From Anisakis pegreffii (lineage: Eukaryota; Nematoda; Chromadorea; Rhabditida; Anisakidae): 64,000 bases of DNA. The stretch is from assembly GCA_035041965.1 (NCBI GenBank), contig JAPYMA010000172.1, positions 1-64,000 on the forward strand, read 5' to 3'. The translations under genes were made by a program, and so were the position numbers. This document shows positions 1-12,457 of the stretch, one piece after another (position 1 is the first letter of the stretch; every line of letters starts with the position of its first letter). Under the pieces are notes generated by a model that saw only the letters and a program-made list of their open reading frames with translations, searched no databases and was not told the DNA's origin.

Positions 1-3000
1 CATCAAACCTATAAATTCGCAATGCCCATAACAACCCATCATAAACATCAATAGCTACCTTCACACGAAATTCCACTCACTTTAAAGAACACACCAATTC
101 CAAACAGTTGATTCGGAATTGAAAAATCATCACTTCAAAGTGAATCTATAAAAAACATCGGAAAAAATAAGCCTATAAGAAAATGCGAGTGATAAATATC
201 GAATGAAATGAACATTCACAACAAGTGATGTGAGAGAAGTCAAATGAAAAATTAAAGGAAAGAAGCTGAAAATCAGAGGAAAAAGGAACAAACAACAATA
301 AAAAAACGAAATTCAAATACCAATTAAACCAATCACCAACACATCACCGCTCGTTATTTTGTTTAAAAATTCCAAACGTAAAAAATCAAATTCTTAAGTT
401 TGATTTCTTTCATCAACTTGATACATCATACTTACAAGCGTTTGTATCTATAACAAATCAGATTTCGCTTCTAAATGAATGCATAATATCAATCTAAATT
501 AATCACTAACTAAACGAACCAACTCCAATCAAGCAATCGAACAAAACCAAAAAAACAACGTTTAAAAACGGTGAGAAGCGATTCAGAGGAATACATAAAT
601 GAAAGCGATGAAAACATGTAATATTCAATCGAAACGATCGCAAATTCATCATATCGCTCGCTAACATATGCTCAATTAAGTAAATATGTACATGTTTGAA
701 AATTCACAATAGAGACCGATTATTCTGTCTCTATTCATATAAATCCAGCATTTCAACAAAACAATTTCTCATTTTGTTCGTATTTTTCAAAATAAGTACG
801 TGCACATCAAATATAACATACTCTGTACTAATACTAATATCTTTGAATGCACACACACAACGCATACATAAATCCACATGAACTGATCAATCAGCCGTAT
901 ATAATCGCTATCGAAAAATCCAGTTTCATCTGCTGCTTACCTCTGCTAATGGTTCAGAGCCAAACAAACTTAAACGCAAACTTTTACATCACCTCACCAA
1001 TCTACATACTCAAACAGATGCTGCCTACTATACACGACGAGTTCACAGATCTGTTCTTTGTTATTTCGTTTGTTTTTTTCGCTCGATGGCATGAAGGACG
1101 GCACGTAAGCATTTCAACTGAAATTCTAACAATAAGTAAAAATTTACAATTACTCTTTACACAAATCAAAAAATGGATTGCCCACTGTCAGAATGAGGCC
1201 TCGTTTTGTTCGCTTACACTAGATGCACTTAACTCAAGATACTCTCCAACAAAAGCTTCAACCAACCAACCAACCAACCACCAACTTTAATGAATTTTTA
1301 AACAATGACAAATCTTAATCTTAATCACCTCACTTAACGATGCTAATCAGTGATGAGCAATCATCATAAACAAAGATCAAAACATGTTGATAGAGTTAAA
1401 ATTATCAAATGACTCATTCAGATTATCAATAAAAATAAGAGAATCACCTTTTAAAAATGACATGAATAAATCAAACTTAATGATAACTATCAAAGTTCCG
1501 CAATTTTTAACAGTAAGCATCTTCAAGTCAAGCCACTAATACGACAACAATAACCAACAATATGAAGTTATATCACACAAAATTCTCATCTAATCACTAA
1601 AAACCACTGATAATTTTAAAATAGTAATTAACTACAGACAACTGACGTAAGCAATAATGCTATGGAACGATTAAAAACCCTTTTCCGCCTTATCACTGAT
1701 AATTCCAGCCTAATCAACAAAATGTATTTACAACGTATGACTAACACAAATAACAAAGATGATGAAATAAACGAAAAAATTATAAGTTAAAAAATAACGA
1801 TAATCATCTGTTAGTGTCTAATATTATTATCAAACTTAATCACTATGAATAATAAATAAATACCTGAATAATGAATAACTAACAAATTCTTCAATTGAAT
1901 ATTAATCGCAACTTTGTAATCAAAATGATGACGATGGTAAAAAATGTTTCGTCCACATCGAACCATCCAATACAACGTTTCAAAATCATTAAATGACGGC
2001 ACACTAAACACGCGATCCACCCAACCGACAGGATATGTTCTCGATGAACATCTACTACGATCAACTGCTCAACATTTCAAAGCATAAAGCATAAACGTGA
2101 GAAACAAGATAATACAGCAGTGAAACGAATCACACTCGATGAAAAAATTCGATCACAAAGAGAATAAAATCACGTACGGAAGCCATTCGATCACAAGTGA
2201 ATTGAAATTAAACATGGGAAGACTTCAAAAAACAATTACGAATAATTACTGGAAATAAAATCGTCATAAAAATAAAATCATTATGAAAAATACCGATTGC
2301 TTGTATTCGGAATAATAATAATAATCCTTGTTGAAAAGAATCAAATCAATGACTTATATAGCTTACTCTCCAATATCTATTCATCAAAAACATCTGGCAA
2401 TGAGTAATAGGAAGTAATCAGGAATAACTTTTCAAAATCAAGAAATTGCTTCCACTAAAAGTAACAAAAATAAGGACAATAAACAAACGAAGACGAAATA
2501 TTTGTCGAGATTCCCATTGAGGATGGAAGCATTTATATCTGTCTAGATAACTAACTCGTTGAATAATGGCAACTTCAAGAAACGAACAGATCGGATGCGA
2601 AGTAAACGAAATGAAACAAGACGGATTCCTTCTCATTACTTATCGTTCCAGCAACTTCACATTACCATCGATCTATCATATCAGCTAATCTCACGGGACT
2701 AATCTCACGCTAATCTCTAAACATCCTCTCTTCTAACTGCTGCTTTAATCTCTTCTTATTGGCTGTTCACACCACTGTCTCAAACATATTCGCCACCTAG
2801 CTCACGTGTTTCAAGCAGAACTCGAACTTCACTCTCAGCATCATCCTATCATCTCTTTCTGTCGTATGCACAGCTAGTTCAAGTTTGAGTTTAAGCTAAC
2901 CAATAACAAACAATAACGACTCGGATGAAACCGAACGCAACCAACCAGAGAGAGACACACAACAAAACACCAACTTCACCAGTGATTTTTCTAAATCAAA

Positions 3001-4763
3001 TGATGCTTCAACCAACAACTAATTTCTTCATTTATCGAATCAAGTAAATCAACTAGTCAAAACTCAACTCACTGCACTTCTCTAATCAAATAACTCTCAT
3101 CACTGTTATCATCGCATTATCAGCATCACATTACCTCCTTCTCGTCAACTTTCTTCCCATCTTCATCAACAAATTATACACAAACGATAAACTATTTCAA
3201 ATGCTCGCTGTTGTATTACTTCTTGTGCCGTAACTTTTATCTAATGTCCGTTTGTCTGCCACAGAGCTTCTCTAAAATCACGCTAAACGCCTAATCTTAA
3301 TCGAACAACTTTTCATCCTAACTGATTATCTGCCATACGTTCACACAGATGACGTATCATATAACATCTAACACAATATCCAATAACACTACTACCATTC
3401 TAAAACTCTAGAACTCAACAACTTAAAATGTTCTTATGCACAAACATTATCCAAAAACAAATATCTATACGATCCGACTATGTGCGTACGCTCAGACGAC
3501 CCTTTAACTCTTCAACTAGAAGATGACGATAGGAATATGCATAATGGATCTATGAAATCCAGCTAGCTACCAACTGAGAGCTGAATGAAAGCTTTTCCTG
3601 TTTCCTCTGTGCTACACTCAAGTCCAGTCTCCTCCAACAACTTTCATACTCAATCTGCTCCACTTCTTCGCTTCATTTACTTAACTACTCTATTCACAGT
3701 TGGTCATATTCATCATCCATTTTATAGTTGCACTCTTTATTCACCCCATCAGACAATCAATCCAAAGCCCGATTCTTGTTCAATCTCATTCAACTTCATT
3801 ACGTAACATTCAATCACACAATCAAACATCATTGATTACATACATTTATACACATATTTTATCCATTTATTCACATTATCCACTCGTTCGATTCCATCAG
3901 ACTGATTAAATTATTTCTGTGCCACATGACTACTCATTATTTGGCTGCTGTACGCTCGCTCGACCATCAAACTCGAATTGCGCACAATAATCATTCATTC
4001 ATTTACATATCATTATTAGATTTATACGAGCACATACGCGAGACAGAGACAGAGGCAGAAGCGTTCAAATTTCATGCAAATCTTACTTCAAATTATGGGT
4101 GATACGTACGCAGACATCTAAAAAATACGCGAAAGCAATCAGTAATTTTGATTTCATCAAATTTGATGATCAATCTCTCTATTCAATATCATCCATAAAT
4201 CTATAATTTGCAGCTGATTCCCGTCTAATTTTCGCATCATTCTCGCGAGATCAAAAAACTGAATGCAACGTCTCGTTGAGTTTTCAAAAAAAAATCACTT
4301 ATGAGATTGTTTCAAATCGCAATTTCTAATACCATTTCATCCCTCACTTTCAACAACAAGCCATAAAAATAACATTGCGTTTGGCACAGCGAAGTACACA
4401 CAATTCAGTCGTCTTCACTTATGACAACAACAACTCTATTCGAATACCCTTTAATTCATGTAATTTTTTCGCGTCAAACCAACTCACCTCATTTTCGCCT
4501 CAGTTTAATAACTGTTAAAGAGAGCTATTATCAGAGTATTTTGATAAGTTTGATAAGCCCTGCTCAATCCTATCACATAAACAAATCAATCAATGCAAAA
4601 GTAAACAGCGCAGTAAACAAATAATAACGCATGCATCCAAACACTATACAACAACACCACAAAGCACGCACAGTCACTGTCACATTTAGATGTCATTGCA
4701 TCTTACAAGGACTCATACGACACACGCGCCAATTTCAAAACTAATTTTGTCATTACTTTCTCT

Positions 4764-4944
4764 TAATTCAGGATGCATACTCCTGCAAATTAATTGTTTA
4801 CAAAGGTAAACCAAATAAAGTAAATACCAAACTCATTGCAGACAATCAGCAAACTAGTGGCACACGAATGCAAAATAAGAATTTCGTGAAACCGCGGAAT
4901 ATCGCATTAACTACTATTCCACACTGAGATTACACCAGAAGGTA
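4764..4944. repeat. Dispersed direct repeat A, copy 1
   Basis: About 180 bp that recurs 1.7 kb downstream at 6450-6638 in the same orientation. Both begin with aattcaggatgcatactc and share long blocks such as aatcagcaaactagtggcac and atcgcattaact. The copies differ by scattered substitutions and short indels, so they are diverged. No coding potential or terminal inverted repeat is obvious. Likely a small interspersed element or a segmental duplication. Confidence 0.85.
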
Positions 4945-6449
4945 ACAATTTAACAAATTTTCTAATCTCCAGGATTTACGCCAAAACAATACCATTTCAT
5001 CCTTCTACTTTCAAGACAAGACACAACAAATGCAACATACAAGTAAGTAACTACTCGAAAACAAGTAACGTATTAAAAAACTGAACGATATGAAACACAA
5101 ACAAACAAACCAACGAGATAAGAGAATGGCTGAGAGTCGAGTGTATACTCTCTGAACTGTTTCAACAAGAATTTAGCAACAATGCATAAAATGACACACA
5201 CGAAATTGTTCAGGCACATGAAATCGAACGAAAACGAATCCGATGTGTTCAAGAAACGTAAAAATTTTAGCTTGCATTATTTCCCTTGTGGCTGTCTGTA
5301 TGCGTTTTCAGAATCTCACTAAACGATCACCCAACCAACGAAACGAAACGTCTTTCAATACGTCTTATTCGTCATAAATATCATTCATCACAAAATCACC
5401 ATATGCACCATTTCACCACTGAATTTGCCCAAAGAAACTCTTCAGAACTTGCATCACAACGATACACCCACCGTCTACGATAAATATCACTATGTACTAC
5501 TAATGTAAAATTCCGGTAATGTTGTATTTCAGCTTGGTAAAATCATAACGGTATTTTGTTTACATTCGCAATTGAATGTGTTACTTGATAAGAACGAACA
5601 CAGCAAGAAACATTCGTTCGAACGAAATGCCGTTGTACAACAGTATCAAAACTGAAATACAACATCACTAAAATTCCTTAAAACTGTCGAAAATTCGCTT
5701 GATTGGTTGGATTTTAGTGGATAAAAATGCGTTTGAAGCTTACGATTAGATGTGTGAAGGAGTCTAAGATTTAGGTCAACAAATAGCATAACGCTTAGCC
5801 TCAGCCCAGTTATCGGCTTGCAACTCAGTCTATACATAATTCAATTCCACTTGTACTTTCAAGTCTCTTCGCAAGTTGCAGGCTAGCTGTGCACATGCAT
5901 GCGCATCTAACTGCAAAACCAAACCGAATGAATGCACCCATATGCCAACTAAGCTTAATGATGTTTTCGTTCGTTAAAAAAAGATGCTCATCAGTAAACA
6001 AACAACATCATCAACAATCACATCACTCAAATCAATTTAATGCAAAAACGAAATTGCGGAAAGCAGCGAACACTCAATAGAGTACATTTTTAACAATCGA
6101 AAGAAAACACTCGTTTCTTGATTTGCTCAACGAATAGGCATCATCTCATCAGATGCAATTTGTTCGCTTCACTGAAGAGCTAGTTCTAGGACAAGCTCTT
6201 GCATGATTAAGTCAACTCCGTACGAATTCGGGATCAACACACAATCCATAGGCTTTGTCGCCTCTCAAGCCGTTAACATTCCGTGTAATAAATTATTATC
6301 ACAACACATTGTTCGTGCAAAATAATCCTCAAAAGTCGCAGCAAAACAATAGATCATATGAGAGAAATATGTTGGAAAATTAGAAAACTATGCAAAGAAT
6401 GCGAATGCATCCCATAAGTAAGATTAGAAAGTATTCACGCGATTATAGC

Positions 6450-6638
6450 TAATTCAGGATGCATACTCTTGCGAATTTTTTGTTTACAAAGATAGACCGA
6501 ATGAAGTAAATACCAAACTCATGGCAGACAATCAGCAAACTAGTGGCACACGAATGCAAGATAAGAAAGAATTTCGTGGAAACGGAATATCGCATTAACT
6601 ATTATTCAACACTGATGGTGAGATTACACCAAAAAGTA
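6450..6638. repeat. Dispersed direct repeat A, copy 2
   Basis: Second copy of the repeat at 4764-4944, same orientation, slightly longer because of small insertions (for example a few extra bases before the gagattacacc block near its end). The open frame at 6543-6872 starts inside this copy and is probably a chance frame. Confidence 0.85.
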
Positions 6639-9600
6639 TCAGGCAGAAAATGTACAGTATACCCAGCAAAATTAAATTTTTCGAGATTTCTCTCCATTCG
6701 CGATAATATAAGTCATCTGTTGAATTTTTTAGACTTTATTCATGCAGTATATCCAGTAACTCTATTAGGTTGCGACGGCACGATAATTCAATTCAGCAAA
6801 TGCAGTCTACGAAGCGCTCTCTTCCACCAACCACTCAGATGGAACGCAGCTCTTAACAATGATTATCACTGATCTTCTTCTGGCTGACTAGTTTTGAAGC
6901 TTTCGGTGAGTTATTCGAGGCTTCAATCGAATCCAGCTGAGGCAGTGTGAGCACATATCTTGCTGCATTCCGCAACGATCTGTTCATGTTTTTCGAAGCG
7001 GTACGCAATGACGGAAGATCACCATTCGAAATTTCGTATTCATCACTATTCGAAAAAAAAGATGAAAGCACAACTTTTCTTCTATTCTGTTTACACTTCA
7101 TTATCGCGTTCACCAGAAAATTTTCCTGTGTCAGCACTTATCAGCACTCAGCCAATCTCCTATCAGAATCAGTTGACGTATTTTATGACGTCCGTAAAAC
7201 CTGCATCGGCAATTGGTACTAATTAAAAAATTAGAATGTTCGGTACGATCGGAATGAAGCAAACTTTGAAATATTCAGCTTTTTATCACATGATTCCACC
7301 AATCAATGTCAAGTCTTTTTCTTCGTTCGTTATCTGAATCGAGTGTAAATGCCTCCTCAATCCAATTTCCATCTAATCACTCACAGCACACAAATTCCTC
7401 ATTATGCCATTGCTTACTCTTGGGAGCATAGAACACCACCAAGAGAATATCAGAGCCAAAAAAAAACGAGATCAATAATAAAGGATTGATGACACGAATC
7501 AAAATTAGCAAATGCAGCCTGTGAGCATGTATAACACCAGAATGAAGTGTTTAAAAATTTCAATTTGTCGAAATATTTTCCTCGAATATATTACCTCATT
7601 TTAATTGGAAACACTTGCCTCCCGAATAATAACTCAGAACAATTTTGATTTTTCATCTCGCCACATATTAATCATCGTATTTGTTCATTTCAACCAACGA
7701 GCAAACCAAACGCAAAACAAACGTTTCGTTTCCTTCGTTGACGACTATCAAACAATCGCACACACAGCAATTATGAATGGCATTCGGAAATAAGAAACAA
7801 CCAAAATTTCAATTATAATGCTGCAGGTGGTTCAAACACAAGCCAACACAACAAGAAATTCACTTCCGAAGGAAATGTCATCAACGAAAAACGTTTCAAC
7901 AATCAACTTGTGATAAACTTTTCAAGATTGCTCAGTGAAGTGCACAAAGCAATTAATTCCTTTTCCTCCTTTCAAATTCTACCAATGTCACACGCTAAAT
8001 TTTTTCTGATAATGACTGAAATACTCCAAAACGATTGTTAATAATTGCGCAAAAATGAGAGAACACCACGGCTGCACTGAATAAATCAAATATTAACGAA
8101 TTCAACCAATGGTGAACGAATATTTTGGTGAATGGATGATGAATTCCCCAATTGGAAATATGATGGACTATAAGACAGCGCCAACCGATCGAGCACAGCG
8201 AAGAATCCAAGACGTAGTAAAATGAGACGAAGACAGACGACGCAATCGCAATAATAACACAAAATGCGCTATACCGCATGCAACTGATAATCTGAATCAA
8301 TCGAATATTGCTTTTCGATCACTTTTTCCAAATGCCCAAATTCCGAATCACCAAAAGGATAGCACCAGATTCGGAATAACTGTAAGTAATTTTGTGTTCT
8401 GTTACACTGTCAATGCAAATGGACCGACGTCAGTCTGTCAGAAGGTGAAAGTAGACGAAAGGAAATTGAAAGAGCAAAATCGCTGAATTCAAATACTTGG
8501 TAAACGAATACGGATACAGAATAAAGCACATAAAAAAATAAGTAAACAGAAAAGCGAAATCAACTCGCCCGCAAAAATCGTCAAAATAATTGAAAATGGC
8601 TCGAAACCATTCATTCAATCCATCCTCCGTAAAGTCAGCCGTCCCTTCTACTAACAGCAAAACACAACGAATGTGAGCACAAATTTTACTTAATCGAACA
8701 ATCTTAACTAAATGTTATAATATAAAAACGATAATGAAGAGAATAATAATAATATAAATAATGACGTTAACGGAAATCAATCAACCGAATAAACGATTAT
8801 CAACACGAATAAAAATAATCACTAAAGAAAACGTCCATTGAAGAATTCATTTCGTACTCAAAATCCAAATCATTCATTCAATTACAATTTGAATTTAATT
8901 TTTTTACTCGCAACAAAAATGCAAAAAATAAGTTTTTTCGTTTGCAATTCGAATCAAAAAGGTGACATAATATCAATCACACGTCTATTAACAATGCATC
9001 AAATAAAATCATAGCAACACAAAACAATACATATATATTATATTATCATCCATATCAGAAATTTTAACAACGAATAATAATATAATAATAATTATAATGA
9101 TAATAATAATATAGCAACAAAAAATAATATATATTAGCATATCGGATAACTTAAAAACTTGTTATCCGAATCAGAACGATTCAATTTTCATAATCGAGAT
9201 GGCAAAAAACGATTATGATAATGATAAAAATAATTTCTGAGTTGATCGCAAGATGAATTCCAACCGAACTGATAAAGTCCACAACAACAATGACCGAACG
9301 AACCTCAACACTGGTTGTGATAAGAAGTAATAATAAAAAAACAATATCAATATTATTAATACGATAATAATATCGGTATTATTCACGCTAATGACACAAT
9401 ATCATTAACTACCGAGTTATCTCACATCGATCATAGCAATAAAGTTATTAACATTCGTAATAATTGCATTTAGGACAATGATTAATCGTAATAAATATAA
9501 TAATGATAGAAATTATAACACTGCAATTGAAAACAAAATAATGATCTTAAACATGATACAATAACATTAGTAATTGCAATAGTAAAAGTAAATTTGACCA

Positions 9601-11182
9601 CGACAAAAATCACTCACTTCTAAATGTGAACTGCAAAGTGCAATTACAAATCATCGGATGAAATCCAATTGAAACGATTCAAAAGAATAAAAGGATAGCA
9701 GTATAATAAAAGACAAACGAATATGAATAACAATACCAGTAAAAGAAACACTTAACCGGTCTTCAATGTACATTATTATTCACTCACCACATCTCAATCG
9801 CAATACACCAATATAATTGCAAATGATTTACTCATAAGCAAATTCATTGATGCGCAATATCAATTCAACGATAAAATCTACAATAACTCTATCAATCAAT
9901 CAATTCATGCTCAATTCTCATACGCATTATATCTCTAGCGTTATGAACAAATCAGTGACTGGCCAGCACGGTGCACAGTTACTCGAAAAGATCTCTTTAA
10001 AATCATTTGATGTAGCTGAAGTGAAATGAATTCTTCCCACTATATCACCATCATAACATCGATGGTTCACTATCAAAAAACATTCGGTTGGTAAAGCATT
10101 CGCTTTCGAGCCTAATCCAAGCCTAATTTGGCTTATATCAAATACGCTAAACATCAAAACTATAAAAATTTCCTCATACGATTTCGCTGTCGCTAAACGA
10201 AACTGAATTTTGATTATTCGATTTCCAAGATCAGAAACAAAACAAAACAAGACAATAATCAGCAAACAATAAAACAAGTAAATTGATGAGCATTTAAGTT
10301 ACACATGAAAATGTTCGAATAAGATAATTAAGAAAGAGATTTACAAAATTTCATTGCATTTTTTGAACATAAAATTACATAATAAGCAGCTTTCATAATA
10401 AAAACAAAATTGAAAATAATAATGATAATAATAGTTACAATAAGACCAAGGAGAGAGTTCAACTGAATGATTACATAATATAAAAGTAACCACTCAAAAA
10501 CAAAATAAAACTAAGTAAAATAAAACGCGGAAACAAACAACCGAACGAAAGAATCAAACCGAAGAAAACCCAAAAAAATATATCCATCCATTTTTCACAA
10601 CACAAAACACTCATCTTCTCATATTGTTACAATAAAAACGAACGAACACAAACAAACAAATCCGACTATTTCAAACAAATGTGTCGCTGTTGTTTGATGA
10701 ATGACTTCTTCGAGAAATTCTTTTCAAACCACCAAAACTTCATTTCCACCACACAAAACAACTATACAAAATTCATGGCCATCAAACACCATTAACATCG
10801 CGATCGTCACCAAATAGAATCACACTAAATTATCTAATAATATGCATACATCTGCGACGTGACAGCTACTGTCAACAAGTGAGATAAACCATACAGCCAC
10901 AGCCAGTCACTGATTACATCTGAAATTCGTCAATAATCATTCTCGTGAACTCATACCAACCAATTGCGTGAATGACAAATATTTCAATCAAGCCAATAAA
11001 TCTAATAATCCAAAACTGTTTCAACGCAAATGAAACTCAACCCAACCGACGTAACACTCAACCAGCTGTAAACGAACGAACGAAATGAAGCCACCAAAAC
11101 TTACTTCTAAAAAAACTGCCCAATGCCCAGTCCAGGCTCAAGCCCAGACCCATGCTGCTCATCACCATCACCAAGCAATCCA

Positions 11183-12457
11183 CTATCTTCGTTTCCCAAA
11201 CGACAACGCATCATAGGCGGGCGGTGCATCTTCGTTTTCAACTCCCGTCGATACAAAATCAGTCACTGAATCCGAATCGTCGTTCGACGAGCCATTATAG
11301 GACGGCGGCGATTGCATGTTCAGGTTGGTCACCGTACTGTCGTTCATACTCAAATTCACTGTTGGATTGTTTTTCCATGAATGCGATATATCTCGTGAGG
11401 ACACCACAGGCACTCGTCCCACGTGATCCTTCTTCATCATACCACAACTCAAACGCGGATCTCTAAATCCACATAAATTATTGCCATCATCAAATTGAAA
11501 ATTCAAATTTCAGTCGAGAATTTATTGATGTTATTATTAGCATCACTAAAAGCTCTACTGCAAGAAACAATTTAAAAACAATTACAATAACAAAGCTGCT
11601 TGTCGCATCTCACATCTGCTCAGCAATTCATCATCACAATGAATTCTTTAATTCTCTCAAAAAACAAAGCAGCAACAATACACTTCTTCAAACAACCAAC
11701 TGAATAATTCCCACAGAATACACTCAATATCAATATCATAAAAATATCTCACACACACACAATTCATAATCTATAATTCGAATAAAACTTTAAGAATAGA
11801 CCAACACAAGCGAAGTATTATATTTTCAAAAATAAAGGAGACTAACGAAGGTATTGCTGGAAGCGTTTGTTCACCGTATTCAGAATAAGGCGGTGGTTTG
11901 AGGTGAGCAGTTGCCGCCAAACGATCCTGCAGTGATATCGAACCAGTTATCATCATATTATCACTGTCAGTACCCTCGTCTTCATCACCATCCTCCGTTG
12001 ACGTTCCTTTAAACAGCGCCATTCATTTACATTTTTCATTGCAGCCCACAAATCGGCATACAAGTAAACAAACAACAGCACAGTGCAGTACAGTCAAAAC
12101 CTAACCTTTTGTAATTACACCAAACGATCTCTGCTGTGGTTTACATGGATCGCATGAGAATGCAGCTGTTTTAAATGATGATGGCTTATTAATGTTTTGC
12201 GATGGAGAATCGTGCAATGCAGATGAAACGTGAACGAATCTGTTCGGTGAGGCGAACATCTTACCCGCATGCAGTTTCATAACTGTATCTGATAGACTTC
12301 TCGCGTGATTCGGCGTGACTGCTGCTGCTGCATCCGATGATGTGGTGGCGCCGCCTTGAGAGGACACTTGATGCGACCTTGATAGATTCTCAAATGACAA
12401 GTTCTGATTCGACGATTTGCTGGCTGCGTCCATTGCTCTCGGCTCATTCGTCTCATC
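11183..12457 (-). CDS. Protease gene exons 63-65: disordered tail with three PPxY motifs
   Basis: Exons 12106-12457, 11847-12006, 11183-11462, ending at a TAG at 11183-11185. Phases match across all three and back to exon 62 when the donor at 12728 is used. The tail is Ser/Thr/Asp-rich without family similarity. It contains PPPY (exon 64, near 11890), PPSY (exon 65, near 11300) and PPAY (exon 65, near 11217), the consensus bound by WW domains of NEDD4-type ubiquitin ligases (known motif). Exon 63 is also open for 64 codons in a second frame, but only the frame used here connects to exon 64. A GTAAGT donor at about 11104 leaves room for an alternative downstream ending. Confidence 0.75.

Larger units (their letters stand above)
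1..11182. other. AT-rich stretch without a supportable gene
   Basis: No reading frame here resembles a known protein family, and the longest open frames (147 codons at 847-1290 on plus, 116 codons at 9927-10277 on minus) lack flanking splice signals linked to other coding blocks. The sequence is AT-rich with A and C clearly commoner than T and G on the plus strand, the same bias seen in the introns of the two minus-strand genes, so part of it may be the 3' untranslated or downstream region of the protease gene or intron of an unseen minus-strand gene. It contains one pair of ~185 bp direct repeats (separate entries) and AAT/AAC-rich low-complexity tracts around 9.0-9.6 kb. Confidence 0.6.

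Noticed and set aside
847..1290. 147-codon plus-strand open frame
   Set aside because: No recognisable domain, odd composition with a repeat-derived Asn/Gln/Pro/Thr end, no splice-linked neighbours; likely chance.
9927..10277. 116-codon minus-strand open frame
   Set aside because: Composition is somewhat coding-like but there is no family match, no partner exon and no upstream signal. Left unassigned.
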